This document shows positions 19,341 through 30,945 of a stretch of 42,496 bases of DNA, piece after piece. The stretch covers positions 883,566 through 926,061 of the forward strand of contig NW_003124893.1 in assembly GCF_000003605.2 (NCBI RefSeq), given 5' to 3'. Numbering within the stretch: the stretch's first letter is position 1; each line of letters begins with the position of its first letter. A model generated the notes under the pieces. The model made no database searches. It was given only the letters and a program-made list of their open reading frames with translations, and was not told the origin of the DNA. A program made the translations under genes and the position numbers. This DNA is from Saccoglossus kowalevskii (taxonomy: Eukaryota; Hemichordata; Enteropneusta; Harrimaniidae).

Positions 19341-21741
19341 TGTTAGGTATCGACCGCAAAGGTTCGAATAACGCAGTTAGGCAATGATTATACCGCATTT
19401 AAAAAAGGTTAAAACAGATTATTGATTTATCTATTGTTCAGAACTTTGCCTGTTTGACTTTTAGCCGAGTTTCGCGGTGGGGTTTCCCTTAACCACCGAT
19501 CAAACAGGAGCGAGCGTAGCAACATATTGAAGAATATCGCCACTGACACGATAAACATAAACTGTTCATAATAATGTGTAAATTACTGATACTCGAATTT
19601 CGTACCAGGGAATACAATATACAAGGTAAAGTTCGCAGTTGACATTGAACGTTCCAGAGCTAGCATTTCTCAGAGCATCGTTCTGCTCGGCTGACTGCGA
19701 CTCATTTGTTTGCCCGGGCTCTCGTCAAACCGGATCGCTTCCTAAATTGAATTGTTTTGTTTTGGTTGGAACATTGGTGGATTACGGATCACTTAATAAC
19801 AATGTTATTATAGAAGTCACGTGATATCTCAGCTTGATGTACTTTTGAGACTTACGTTACACGCCCTCGGCGTCCAGTTAAAGAAAGCAAGGATGACTTG
19901 TTGGTATAACAAGAAAACAATTAAAAAACAAAAAGAAAAAACAAGCAAATGTCTGGCATAGCGGAATATTCCAAATTTCATTTCATAACCGCGAGTTCTT
20001 TCTTGTCTCTATTACCTTCCGGGTGATATTACAACCAAAAGTTTGCCTGGCTCTTAGTTTTAGTTACATTTTAAGTTAAATTTTCAGATTAAATGTGAAA
20101 TAAACAAAAGACATATTCAAAATACACACTGCACAGAAAAAGCCGATTGCTTCCTGCCCAATGTTCTTTAAAAAGAGGCAATGTGAATGATAGTGTTCGA
20201 TATTGCATTTTCAAAAAAACAAAACAAACAAAACATTAGAGTAAAATGTATCGTAAAATATAAATAAAGTTTCGGCTGCACACATAGAAGTGTTTGTTCA
20301 ATAGAATACCCCAAAACACGAGCTATTAATTGTATGTACGTACAGGCAAGTCCGACGCATGCGCATATAGTATTTCATTGAACGACTGTTATACTAAGTA
20401 TTTCCTGTCCGAACAAGGTTTTATGTACTAAAAAAATCATGTTAACAAAATTCAGTTGCGTAAATAATTATTTTCTCAAAATTGTCCATATTGCTTTGAG
20501 TGTGAGGAAAAATAAAAAAGACCCGGAAATTTCCAAAGTTAGTCACGCGATGTGTTAATAAACAGAGTTTCATTGTTTGATCCAGTGAGGATAACCTTGC
20601 TTCCATGGAAACTGGTATTGTATCTCTGTCTTTTTTTCTGATTGGAAACCGAATTATCTAGTATGTATTTTGTCAAAATATTTCTATAAATTAATATTTT
20701 ATGAAATTCACTATCTCACTCCTCACTTTATTCTGCTATTTTCACAGCGCCACCAGAATACAAATATTTGTATTTACCCATCTTTTGTTTTTATTCGAAT
20801 ACACTTTTAAAAGTGCGCCCTCATGTGGTAGATCTATAATTGTGACGTATGGCATATCCTATTATTTGGATATATTCTGGTAATTCTGAAAATAGTCACC
20901 GAGGTTGGCGTACTCGTCTATTTTTACATATACATTAAACGTAATAACATTTTAAGCTTCTGTTGATAGTTGAGAGAGGATTGTTCACCAGTTCCTAATA
21001 TGAAATGAGGCAATGTATGCTCTAATACATATAATGTGAAAAAACACGAACTCATACTGTGATAAAATGTACGACTCAGTTTCTTAAAAGTTGTTCTGGT
21101 CTTCAAAAGACACTCGGCACGATGTATGTAGAATCGTTACAATCGCGCCACCAACGGCAATACCAACATTTGTACACAGCTAGTAACATGGTAGTAACCA
21201 GAATACATGATCCGAACGGAAATCGCTCTAATATGAGAAAGCACTTTGTTAACATTAAGACTTAACATTTCAAGATACAACTTAAACTATCTACAAAGAA
21301 TATTATATAAATGTATTTATTTGTTTGTTTGATATTCATCGTGATTCGCTTTGCTCTTCATCCTTGACAATCGCCTATTATTAACAATTCCCCTAATGTA
21401 TTTCCGTTTCGTGTTTTGCTACCATATTATCACTAACTGTATGTTTTTGTTTTACCTCAATCACGTAACGATCACCATGGTTACACAATACAGTACAGAT
21501 ACTTGGTACTGAATCACTTGGTGGTCGCAGCTCTTCGTCAATATTGAGTAGATGTGTAACTAGTTGAGAAATGAAATGAGTGTTGAGTACACATATGTTG
21601 AAGTACTTTTGTAATCGTTCTAGGATTTGAACACCTGCTCAGAATGAGCTCGAAATAACGATTATTTTTCAATGGATGATACTGAATATGAAATTCTTCC
21701 TTATTTTCTCTGGCCCCAAAATGGTATCTGGTGACAGATGT
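19341..21741. other. Stretch without a recognisable gene
   Basis: AT-rich. It holds an 18-bp perfect palindrome (20757-20774), a CTCF-like half motif near 20807-20822, and an X-box-like word at 21471-21484. A frame at 20701 begins with a signal-like MKFTISLLTLFCYFHSATR but continues hydrophobic and ends soon, so it was not called. Confidence 0.4.
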
Positions 21742-22001
21742 ACTGCCCTCTCCGGTACTACATATACTGCCCTCCCCGGTACGACATATAATGCCCTCCC
21801 CGGTACTACAGATATTGCCCTCCCCGGTACTACAGATATTGCCCTCCCCGGTACTACAGATATTGCCCTCCCCGGTACTATAGATATTGCCCTCCCCGGT
21901 AATACAGATACTGCCCTCCCGGTACTACAGATACTGCCCTCCCCGGTACTACAGATACTGCCCCCCGGTACTACAGATACTGCCCTCCCTGGTACTACAG
22001 A
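21742..22001. repeat. 24-bp minisatellite, about 10.7 copies
   Basis: The unit is CCCTCCCCGGTACTACAGAT followed by ATTG or ACTG. Copies 3-5 are identical; later copies lose one or two Cs. In one plus-strand frame it reads TDIALPGT repeats and on the minus strand ISVVPGRA repeats. The plus frame has an ATG and a weakly hydrophobic start (MILNMKFFLIFSG) but no other sign of being a gene. Confidence 0.97.
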
Positions 22002-23352
22002 CTTTAATATAACCAAAAATCGGAAACATGAATATTAGTATAGCGGAAGTATATATAGTCCACTAACAATAGATCCAATTTTGTTTTTCATTTGATATTT
22101 TTCCTGAAATATATTAAATTATAATACACTATTATGTAGTGTAGATAGTGTAACCATGGTGACACATTTGCTTTTTCTTTATAAGCTTATATATAATGTG
22201 TATATCCAGCATATTATAGTCACTATCATAATAATTATATATCAATATTCAATAGAGTGTTGCACTTGCTGTCTTGAAGCAGGACTTTATATGCTATATA
22301 GGTCGTCTTAATAACTATAGACCTTTGCAATGATTGAGCAAACCAGGGCAGCAGTAACAGACAGGGGTACATTTAACATAATTACACGCCATATTCAATA
22401 TTCCTACCAATTTAAGATGTGTGTGTTTATTTTACATATCAATGTTACCAACCGGGGTTGCCGACAACCGTGACGAGGACGACATGTAATAACTGCACGT
22501 TAGCATAGTATTTGACGTTTATGTATTGTTGTTTTCATCTCAACCTCGACTTGGAATTCGTTTACTGTAGATTTAAAAGAACACCAAGACTTATTTGTCG
22601 AAGTTTTGTAGTATTAATCAGGAAATATAAGGAACCTTTGACTCACAGTAGCTTCATGTTTCAACGTTAAATCACATTTTCAAAATCGCATCTAGTTAAG
22701 TTGATAGTGACGTAATAATATTCTTCGACAATCATTTTTGATGATGTCATTGGCCCATTTTGCATTTCGCCTGTAAACAGCTTAGAATATTTTAATCGTA
22801 GCGATTCAACGTTCGATCTAACTGCGTAGCTGTAGATAATGTCATTTTAATATGAAGAAACTATTGTTGCGCCGATATATTTATACGTGATTGGTGCATT
22901 CAATTTATTAAAACCACTGACTCTTTAATAATTAACTGTTTATGGTGAAATTCGTCAGTAACATGCCAGGCATTTGAAGAACATGCTGTTTCACCGTATG
23001 TCCATGATGTTGAGCACGGATCATCCAATCACTGCATTCAGGCTGGCATGTCGAGAAAATGTCCTCTGAGAAACTGTTCGGAGTGGTATAGACGTCCTGC
23101 AGTGCGCGTTCGAATTACATGCAAACAAATTATGAAAGTGGTGTATGTTGCGTGGGTGCTACATCGAACACGACCCAGTGTGAAGATCACTGACTGCCCT
23201 TAATTTACAAACGCCTGTATATTAATAGGCGTAGTATCCAACATGCCATAGAGCTCCATGTATAAACATACCCTAGTCTATTACACTGCTTTCAATGGAC
23301 CGTCCTCTATAACGCGGTCATCGCCATGGTTACCATGGACGCAAGCCATGAA
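22002..23352. other. Stretch without a recognisable gene
   Basis: Very AT-rich; contains X-box-like words at 22150-22163 and about 23320-23335. No coding signal was found. Confidence 0.4.
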
Positions 23353-23648
23353 ATGCACGAGATCTTGTTTTTATTTCACCGTCACGGCGTAGTCGGTTAA
23401 TAACTCATAGCAAGTCATTGAAATTAAAACGCACCCTTGGCCGGGTTGCCACAGTACGGTGCAATTGCACTTTGTTTTCTTTCTTGGGTATACTGGCATT
23501 GTTCATCTATCTGCCTATTGTTAGAGCACCGACGGAAAATAGCGACGGGGGGATTATCAAAACTCGCCTTAGCGAATTAGTGAATATTTTAGGGGATTTG
23601 CCGCACAGCAGCGTCTGTTATAAACTTGTTTTTCACAAATGTAACTGA
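23353..23648 (+). other. Open stretch with a hydrophobic segment, no ATG
   Basis: A 98-codon stop-free stretch without an in-frame ATG. It contains CNCTLFSFLGILALFIYLPI, a single hydrophobic helix, followed by a polar segment and a Cys-flanked C-terminus (CYKLVFHKCN) ending at TGA. It could be a terminal exon of a small membrane or secreted protein (a weak acceptor AACTCATAG lies at about 23402-23410), or chance. No family is recognised. Confidence 0.2.
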
Positions 23649-25569
23649 CAAATGGTATATAATCCCCGGATTTCCAAAGAGTACTACACTTAGTCAACTT
23701 GATACTCGAAACTTTTGCTGTTTTTCTAGTAGTATTTACAGACGTAAAAGTTGCGTTTCGCACTTATTTCTGGAGGGTCCATGCTTTGTGTTGTTAATCA
23801 TGTTACGATCGATTTTTTTAAAATATTATTTCACCTTGTTTTGTGTTATTTCAACTATCTCCTCGTACATACATATGGGCTTTCGTTGTTACCAACACTT
23901 CAACAAACTACCAGAAAATTATTATTAAAACACATCGTGAACTTTTGATCTGATTAAAAGGGCGGGTTCAGGATATTCGGTTAGAGGGGACACCTTTGTA
24001 AATGACGTCATTATGGTACTATATGTGCGTACGAATAACGGCGGTTTTAGGGAAGCCTCCCCTCTAAATATACACTGAATTGGTCCGAGCAGTAACCAAG
24101 TGACCCGCCCCGTTCGCGTCTTGTCTTGCGAAGGCACATAATCGCATACATTCTGGCTCTTATGACGTAGTAGTATTTTGTATCAACACTGGAATTCCCA
24201 AATAACGGGCTCATTACTTTCTTACTTATATTTAATACTTAAAATCAAATCAAATCGTACTTTGATATTATAATAGTCTCCATTTTGTCCAAGTGTCAAG
24301 GTATACTATACTAATTGTCCATTTATAGTAATTTACTTTCAAATAATGACGCCAACGCAACACACAGGTAAAGAATAGTTCGCACTGCCCTCAGCAAGAA
24401 TATCAAGACCAAAATAAATGTGTTGGATTTTGTACTGTACCATTTATAGGTTCCCAATTATGGCGACGATTTTCGGAAATCCTAATCTATTAACCTAACC
24501 CTTCGATACTGACTCCAGTTGCACACGTAATGTGGTGGAGACAATGGGTATTACATCGAAAACGAACATAACCCATGCAGGGTTATTTACATGGTCATAT
24601 AGCACCCATGCTTTTATATAATGCTGATGACTAGAAATGGTCTTTTGATCAAACAAAGGTTAAAGTGCCATTAATTCAAATAAAAAAAAAGCCCCCCCCC
24701 CAAAAAAACTACGCTTTTAAATTTTATTTCGGCGTGTATCCTGCGTGATTTACGAATGATGACTGTATGAAATGGGCGAGTGAGCCAATGACGGGTACGA
24801 CACGCACTTGTAAAAATCACCTTCAGAGCGAGGCAATATCACGTGATCTGTAAAATAACGGAGGAACTGATTAGTATTTCAGTCTCGGAACCAAGGTAAC
24901 GTAATTACTCCTCTCATCATGTACGATTGGCTGGTGTCACGGGTCACTGTAAAAAATACAATTCATCGAAAGCTCTCAAAAAAAGCTTTAAAACGAAAGT
25001 GTTGCACAGCGCCAAGTTAATTATTCAACCCGATCATTAGGAATGCAAATTAATTAAAGATGACATTATTTCTAATCATGCATGCCACGCTTGATTTATG
25101 TGCTAGATTTCTTAATAGCTAGGATATTTAAATAAGTGTTATCTCAAATCGTGGCACGCACAGATTCGTTTAATTTCCATCACATTATTTTTAGAACTAG
25201 TCTCTTGATGTTTGCATTTTCAATTTTATCGTGACGTCAGTGTCAACGAGTATCGAAGTGTATCTCGTTTTTCAATTAATACGTCACGGTTTTTTTTTTA
25301 AATGGTTCAGTACGTGGAATGTCCTTTGTTTGATAAGGCTTTTAGTTTGCGTGTTATCGGCGTGTGTAATCTGACCTAATTAATACGTGAAATATGAAAA
25401 TACGCCAATCAATCTGATTTAATATTTTATATTTCAAATGATTTTTGCCCGGGTAATGTAATAATAATGCAGATTGTGAGCGCGAGTTCGCTACAGTTGC
25501 TGCGTGATATATTGCTAAATGCCGAAGAATTCATCTCCCGCGGGCCACCATTTATTTTCTCTTTCGCCC
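23649..25569. other. Stretch without a recognisable gene
   Basis: AT-rich intergenic sequence with an A-run/C-run/A-run simple tract at about 24680-24707. No coding signal. Confidence 0.4.
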
Positions 25570-25755
25570 TCAGCGGAAAGAGTGCCAACTTAGCTCGTTA
25601 CGTATGTTGTACGCAGTGCCTGGCATAAGAAGACGAACCAGGCTGAGTGTGTACGCTGAGATCCTGCCTTTGTCATCGGAAGAGTCAATTTCGTCGACGT
25701 AGGAGCATTTATATGCAAATTGGGCGAAGATTAGGTATTCACGGCATTGTAGCAT
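25570..25755 (-). CDS. Candidate small open reading frame, 61 residues
   Basis: From the ATG at 25753-25755 the frame reads MLQCREYLIFAQFAYKCSYV, then an acidic stretch DEIDSSDDKGR, then SLVRLLMPGTAYN, and stops at 25570. Many codons end in C or G (GTC GAC, AAC, CTC, GAG), unlike the AT-rich surroundings. It is divergent from the gene starting at 26245, with start codons about 490 bp apart. No domain or family is recognised; it may be one exon or chance. Confidence 0.25.
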   Translation of the reverse strand: MLQCREYLIFAQFAYKCSYVDEIDSSDDKGRISAYTLSLVRLLMPGTAYNIRNELSWHSFR

Positions 25756-26244
25756 TTTGGATTGATGAATGGGCAGTAAAAGGAAGATCAATACATAGTT
25801 TGAATTGTGAGCAAAGTAACCCGGAATAACTAAGTGGTTGTCTTCATTACCACATAACCATTTGTTTATGGTTACTTGGCAAGCTGTGATCAGCGGACGT
25901 TGATCGGCCTCGAGTCACACTTGTGTTTAATGGTTGCCTGTGTCGTCAACCTATCCACACCAACCCGCTCGGCCGTAGCAACTCGACGCGATTAAATGGA
26001 CACAGGAACTGATCATGTTTGGTGAGCTACAGAATTGTGTACATGGGGAATCATACGCGGATGTAATTCAACGGCCTATTAAGTCGACTTGATTGCCAGC
26101 TCGATGGCTACCATTTTGATGGTGACAAAGTTCGAGTCTGTCGGCCATGAGTAAGGAACTGATTTAAAGTTGCAGGCAAAACGTGTCAGTCTAATTCATT
26201 TGTTTGTTTGATGTCTATCGGTACAACAAGAGAACGATCAAGAC

Positions 26245-27237
26245 ATGTTAAGTCAATTAGTCGACTGTACCTGTGAGGGTGACGACGGAGGCGAAATGCC
26301 GGCGCAGGAGGTGGGCATGTCGCCGATCACTCCGACAGCTACGATTTCAACTACAGCGTCGAACACAACTCCGAGATATTGCACCCATCGCTACAAGTAC
26401 CACGAACATTCGACGGCAAAAAGCGAGGGCGACCAACACTCGTTGTCGTCAGGCTCCGTCGACGAGCGCGACCCGGCGGACGTCAAATTGGTCCGCCTGC
26501 GGCCGCACTGGACTGCCGAGCCTAAGAAACAACCGGATCTGATCGACGTTATTCAACCTACGAATTCCACAATCGTTGTCAAAAAACACCTTGTTAACGA
26601 GAGTCTGGACAAATATGTAGTTCTGAGGCAAAGGTCCTTTCACGGATATATGCGGAGCAAGGAAGAATTACGATCGTTACCCCTGACAGATCCCCGGGAC
26701 GACATCAAAGCGCCGCACACGTGGTTACACCGATCAAAAACCGACCTTTACGTCGAGAAAAAATTCCGGAGAAAACAGAAGCACGGTTCACAAAAACTGA
26801 CAGATCTGAGTGGATTGAGTCTTCGTAGTATTGTGGACAACTTGCCCTCATCAAAGAAAGAATACACTGCACAAAGACGCGAAAGAACTGCGGATAAAAT
26901 CCGAAGAGATATTCATTCTAGTCAATCGCAGCCCGAGGAACGTCTTCCTCCGCTCACTGTGGACGCCATTATGAAGGGAAGCCTAAAGAAACAGAATGGC
27001 CGCCGTCCGTGGAGTGACGGAACGCACGCCACAACAACGAAAGATTTTCACGTCCCGCTACCTCAGAAGAAATCAATCTCGCTACCGTTACATGTATGGG
27101 AATCGAAATCAACGTCTGTGGATTTTCTTCTAGTCAGTCACCCAAAAGTTTTACATGACCGAGACCCGTCGTCATTCCCGGTACACGCAATGATTAGTAG
27201 CTCCGTCACAAGAGAGCAGACGTCGCCGCTGAAATGA
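26245..27237 (+). CDS. Unrecognised basic 330-residue protein, apparently single-exon
   Basis: The ATG at 26245 (G at -3) opens MLSQLVDCTCEGDDGGEMPA; the frame runs 330 residues to TGA at 27235-27237. The N-terminal third is Thr/Ser-rich and looks disordered. A denser central part (about residues 78-160) contains VKLVRLRPHWTAEPKK, DKYVVLRQRSFHGYMRSKEE and APHTWLHRSKTDLYVEKKF. Basic, Ser-rich sequence follows, including EERLPPLTVDAIMKGS. No signal peptide, membrane segment or catalytic motif was seen. GC content is much higher than in the flanks, and the frame is the longest on the plus strand, so coding is likely. No homolog is recognised. Tyr/Trp/Arg-rich short motifs of the central region recall small cilium or microtubule-associated proteins only loosely; this is a guess. 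Confidence 0.75.
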   Translation: MLSQLVDCTCEGDDGGEMPAQEVGMSPITPTATISTTASNTTPRYCTHRYKYHEHSTAKSEGDQHSLSSGSVDERDPADVKLVRLRPHWTAEPKKQPDLIDVIQPTNSTIVVKKHLVNESLDKYVVLRQRSFHGYMRSKEELRSLPLTDPRDDIKAPHTWLHRSKTDLYVEKKFRRKQKHGSQKLTDLSGLSLRSIVDNLPSSKKEYTAQRRERTADKIRRDIHSSQSQPEERLPPLTVDAIMKGSLKKQNGRRPWSDGTHATTTKDFHVPLPQKKSISLPLHVWESKSTSVDFLLVSHPKVLHDRDPSSFPVHAMISSSVTREQTSPLK

Positions 27238-30200
27238 CGACTATTTTATTCCCTGCACTTTATGTGCATGTTGATAATGTGTGTATGATTAACTCTTTAT
27301 ATAAATTGATTAATGATTATTTTATTATCTTCAGGAAACAGACAAACAAATATGTTTTTCCCCCAAATTAATGTCGATATTCTAGTTCCAGCTCAATTTG
27401 AAAACGCAGAATTCCTTCGAATGGTGCCTTATAAAACACACAGCTCGCGTTGCCGACATTGGCCAGATTTGAGAATACACGTTTGAATTTTTTGTTTAAA
27501 GTCAATCCATTTTCTGCCAGGGGAATTGGAAATATTATTACGAGAACTGAGGGTATACAGCACTTGAAGTCTATAAGAATTGTTAAGCGTTATAAATACA
27601 CAATAATAACCCTTTTTATAAATGTAATCTGGAACGGTCTGCGGGCTTGACATTCCTACACGCACTGGCGACCTCAATATAAATCAAAACCACCCTATTT
27701 AACTCAAAATCTACAATTCTCAGCTACCTTGACCTCAGTGTCCTCTCCGTGTGGTAATTTCTCGCGATCAAATTAACCTATTCGGCTTCATTAAAATGGC
27801 GGGGTTTGAGATTTATCTCTCGGCACGGGAGTATAATCGTATAAACCAAACATGGCTTTGTTGTGAGGCGTTGTTAAGGGCAAAGCAAATTACAAGTAAC
27901 CTGTGCAACTGTGGGTGAATCAAAGTCCGTTTTACAGGCACTCCATTGTGGCCTATATCATAATAGCTATATCAAGTGAACAGTTTGGAGATAAAAATTG
28001 CGAAGAATTATACTCAATGTTTGCCCCCCCCAAATAGCGATAAATTATAGACACCCTAATGTTTCTACGTAATCGCGTTGTTACAAACTAAACACGGCAC
28101 ATTATTTTGTACGGCGTGCCAGGTAAAATAAAAACGTTTATCGATGAATGACGTAGTCTACGTCTGTGGGTATTTAAGTTCACCGTCCACATTTACAATT
28201 ATAAATCGACATAGTGATTATCGGCGTTACTGTGTCCAGGCTCGTTGTTTATTTTAAAACCAACTTATCAGGGACTTGTTTGTTTATACAGTGTTACGTG
28301 GCGATGCACGCTCAAATCAAAATACTAGTAACTATTTATTTTGATATTTGTATATCTAACCAAATACCGTACATTTTGCATTCTCATTAATTAATTTAAT
28401 GAAATCTTAATTAGACCGCCTCACATTAATTGCCAATTGGAATATACACTGGAAACAACTAAGGCATGTGCGTTATAAATTATTGAGAAACCTACATATT
28501 TATAAACCCAAATGGCAGTTTTACGTTGTATGATGAACTCATGTAGTGATGATAGACTGTTCTAACGAGCTCTAATTCTGTAATCTAATCGTCTCGTTTG
28601 GATTTGATATTTTTAAATGTTAGATATACATCATGTATCATTTTTTGCAAGAATATTTTAATTATAAACATGCACTCACTGACTTCAGTATAAGAATGAA
28701 ACAAACACCAATGACTGAAGACATTGAAAAACCGTTCATGTTTGTTTTTAATTTTTCGGCTTCTTTCTGACCTGCAACGTACATACAAGTAAAGTCATAA
28801 AACTGATTGTACTGAAAACACCACCCACCCTCTATAATGTACCAGTTCATTCACTACAGACATTGGACGCGATTTTTCTTATCAAGAGCAAATTTACTCG
28901 GCCCAAAGATCAATGATAATGACCTGTCTCGTTTTACAAACCCACATGCAAGGCTTTGTACGGCCACAACAACACGGCTAAGCGACCGACAAACAGGCTT
29001 TGAATTGGAATCCTCAAACTGCCTCTTATTGGAAATCTCTCAAGCAATTCCATATGACAATGAACGCACTGCTTTGTGAAAAAAACGTTTTTAACAACTT
29101 GATTCAATATCAATATATTGATTATTTAATGCCAGTCTTTCAGATTCATAGTGACGGCAACCACCTGTGAGGGTGGACTTTACGACGTCCGAATCACGTC
29201 TTAATTCTCACGAACCCGGCAAGCATCAAAATATTTTGAATACCATTGGCTGATATTATTGGCCCTGATTATTTAATAGTCCAATCAGACAGCCCGCCTG
29301 ATAGGACAACATGACGTCGCATGGCCTAAATGATGTTATCGTGCTATATGACATTATGTTAATTAATATCTGGCTTAGGAATGAATCTTTTCTTTCACGT
29401 TTCATCTTGACCAAGAATCAAAGTAATTACGTTTGAACGCGATACACACAAAAAAGCAACTCTTGGCCTCCATCGCGTATTAGCTGAAATTAAATTGGAG
29501 CGTGCTTTGAACCAAAACTGATTTGGCATTTTTCTGAAACGACCCCGACTTCATTGCCTAGAGTGTTGTTTAACAATAAATATATAGAGAGAAAAACCTT
29601 GAGTGCTTTGTCCGTGAAATCGGATAACTTTTAATTGTGCGAGTCTTTTGGACTCGCTAAGTATTTGTCATAGAATTGACAGTGTATGAATGTGATAACA
29701 AACACTCGTACTGAGCCAATCAAATCTTACTCAGATCGGTGTCAGCATATAATTGTGAAATCTACCAACATTACAACATTTTAAACAATGTTTCCTGATT
29801 ACACAAGTGGTTTCAACATTTTTAGCTGCCTTGAACAGACTTATTTATTTCCTGCATTTTGAGGAAATTACTGGCATGCCAGTGGTGATGTTTGTATAAT
29901 GAAGCCCCGGATCCTTGCTACACAACTTTCTGAAATGTTACAATTTAAATCCGTCCACAGTTTTACATTTTCAGACTACACGTGCACTTGTTTATTTATG
30001 CACGTGCACGCTATATGTTGTTGCAAATTCATGATTTATACCAGATCCACGCATTTAAAAGCGTGTATCTAAGCTTGAGCTCTTTCGGAGCGTCGATGAT
30101 GAAGAAACAGTGACGTCATCGTGACATTTGCTTGGAGTATGTGTAATGACAATATATTCTTAGCAACGATTGGTGTATTTATTGTAAATTTATACAATTT

Positions 30201-30699
30201 AATTTTGCAATACTGTAACAAATATGAAAAAAAAAATCACTTGCTGGTTCAATATATGGTTTATGTATAATAACCGCTTCACCTAAAAACAAAAACAAGC
30301 AACAATTTAATTTAAAGACGCATTGTGAAGGAAATATTGTATGATAGTGACACTGCATCAACCCTTATCTCATCAACCCCATGTACTTTTGCATTCACTT
30401 GACCACATCAGCGTTAATGTTGCCATTATACAATATACAAAAATACATGTTCTCGTTCTTAATGCGTAATTAAGATTTGCAGAGATATTTTTGGATGTAT
30501 TATGTTATCATCATTCGCAAGCATTTTGTTATATTTATCGAATTTAACAAGTGTGAAATTGAGCTATTTTACGTTATCCTTCTGTTTTAAGAGGGTACAT
30601 TATTTTGATACACAACTTTGGAATACTGGGTAGGCACGCTACGTAATATATGACCACTGTAAACAAAACGAAACAATTATATTATGTGTGTAAAGAAAC
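27238..30699. other. Mostly empty intergenic stretch
   Basis: It contains an AAAATGGCGGGG start-like word at 27793-27804 opening a 40-residue frame (27796-27918). It also has an 80-residue ATG-initiated frame at 28837-29079 without known domains, and a pair of CACGTGCAC words at 29979-30009. No poly(A) signal close to the 26245-27237 gene was identified; the first full AATAAA noticed is about 0.9 kb downstream. Confidence 0.4.
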
Positions 30700-30945
30700 T
30701 GACAAGCTTTGTCACGCTTTGTTTTGATTATCGTGTACCTCTCTGTAACTGTGTACATTGTCTATTGTTCTACATTCGCGGATACCAGTGGAAACAAGAG
30801 CGTGCTGCGTGGATCAAACGCTTACTCTGACAAATTTTACCGATTGCCCCGTAGACCTTTGGGACCTTGGAACTTCCAAATCATGTGTCGTCTACTGAGT
30901 AATTATATGTCATGGAGGTCACCTCCCGCGAACTGCCCACAATGA
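30700..30945 (+). other. Possible terminal exon of a small secreted or membrane protein
   Basis: A stop-free stretch after TGA at 30700-30702 starts with a hydrophobic segment (FVLIIVYLSVTVYIVYC). It continues as a polar segment with a dibasic-like RLPRRPLGPWNF and two cysteines, ending ANCPQ at 30945. No in-frame ATG exists at the front, so a 5' exon would be needed. Alternatively the pyrimidine-rich first part is intronic and the exon begins after GGATACCAG (about 30788), which is also in frame. Family unknown. Confidence 0.25.

Noticed and set aside
21676-22038. 120-residue repeat protein with a hydrophobic start
   Set aside because: The 24-bp minisatellite is open in one frame on each strand. 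The N-terminal hydrophobic stretch is short and no other gene signal exists.
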